Of a DNA stretch of 6,815 bases, positions 6,718 through 6,815 are shown in pieces. The notes beneath the pieces were generated by a model. It did no database searches. It saw only the letters and a program-made list of their open reading frames with translations, and was not told where the DNA came from. This DNA is from an uncultured Verrucomicrobiota bacterium. Lineage in GTDB: Bacteria > Verrucomicrobiota > Kiritimatiellia > RFP12 > UBA1067. Location: contig CAMZET010000076.1 in NCBI GenBank assembly GCA_947305825.1, positions 1-6,815 of the forward strand, given 5' to 3'. Each line of letters begins with the position of its first letter. Within the stretch, counting starts at the first letter, position 1. The position numbers and the translations under genes are program-made.

Positions 6718-6815
6718 TCAGCGACGGGGTTTCCAGGCGGAGAGGAGAGCGGCGAGGCGTTCCGGGGACTTGACGCCCGGGGCGGTTTCGAGAGAGGAAT
6801 TGACGTCGATGACGT
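6718..6815 (-). CDS. trpF: Phosphoribosylanthranilate isomerase, C-terminal fragment (3' end of gene)
   Basis: The minus strand encodes 31 residues ending at a TGA (plus-strand TCA at 6718-6720); the rest of the gene lies beyond the right edge. The peptide begins VIDVNSSLETAPGVKSPERL and ends LLSAWKPRR. The D-V-N-S-S-x-E-x-x-P-G-V-K block matches the C-terminal phosphate-binding segment of TrpF (family pattern DVSSGVE..PGVKD), which is followed by one last helix and the terminus, as here. TrpF isomerises N-(5'-phosphoribosyl)anthranilate in tryptophan biosynthesis on a TIM-barrel fold. The gene converges on sctU across about 650 bases. The identification rests on a short but characteristic motif. 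Confidence 0.85.
   Translation of the reverse strand, partial: VIDVNSSLETAPGVKSPERLAALLSAWKPRR

Overview
This is a GC-rich bacterial window with three tightly spaced plus-strand genes, a gene-free stretch of about 650 bases built largely of repeats, and the 3' end of a convergent gene. The gene set is a DUF2723 membrane protein with TPR repeats, arginyl-tRNA synthetase, and a type III secretion switch protein of the SctU (YscU/HrcU) type. It suggests a member of the PVC group (Kiritimatiellota, Lentisphaerota or Verrucomicrobiota). That placement is inferred from gene content and style and was not tested by any search.

Layout. Positions 3-3182 hold a DUF2723 (TMEM260-like) multi-pass membrane protein whose N-terminus lies outside the window; its C-terminal third carries TPR-like helices. 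After 40 bases comes argS (3223-4953), complete, with an intact HIGH signature. After another 23 bases comes sctU (4977-6068), complete, the export-apparatus switch protein of a type III secretion system. Its usual NPTH self-cleavage motif reads NPTR. The short gaps, common strand and lack of a visible terminator suggest co-transcription, although the three products have no obvious shared pathway.

Positions 6069-6717 contain no convincing gene. In order they hold an unexplained stretch of about 160 bases with a hairpin, an array of five 22-bp tandem units arranged as a 44-bp higher-order repeat, and a roughly 258-bp element bounded by nested imperfect inverted repeats that begin TAAACC and end GGTTTA (MITE-like). 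A polypurine tract follows. On the minus strand, from 6815 down to 6718, the last 31 codons of a phosphoribosylanthranilate isomerase gene (trpF) converge on this region. A hairpin with a T tract inside the inverted-repeat element could terminate trpF transcription.

The points most worth checking are the NPTR motif in SctU, the inverted-repeat element, the 22/44-bp tandem array, and a perfect 9-bp palindrome inside the argS coding sequence. I see no clear evidence of a wholly new multi-gene system here.
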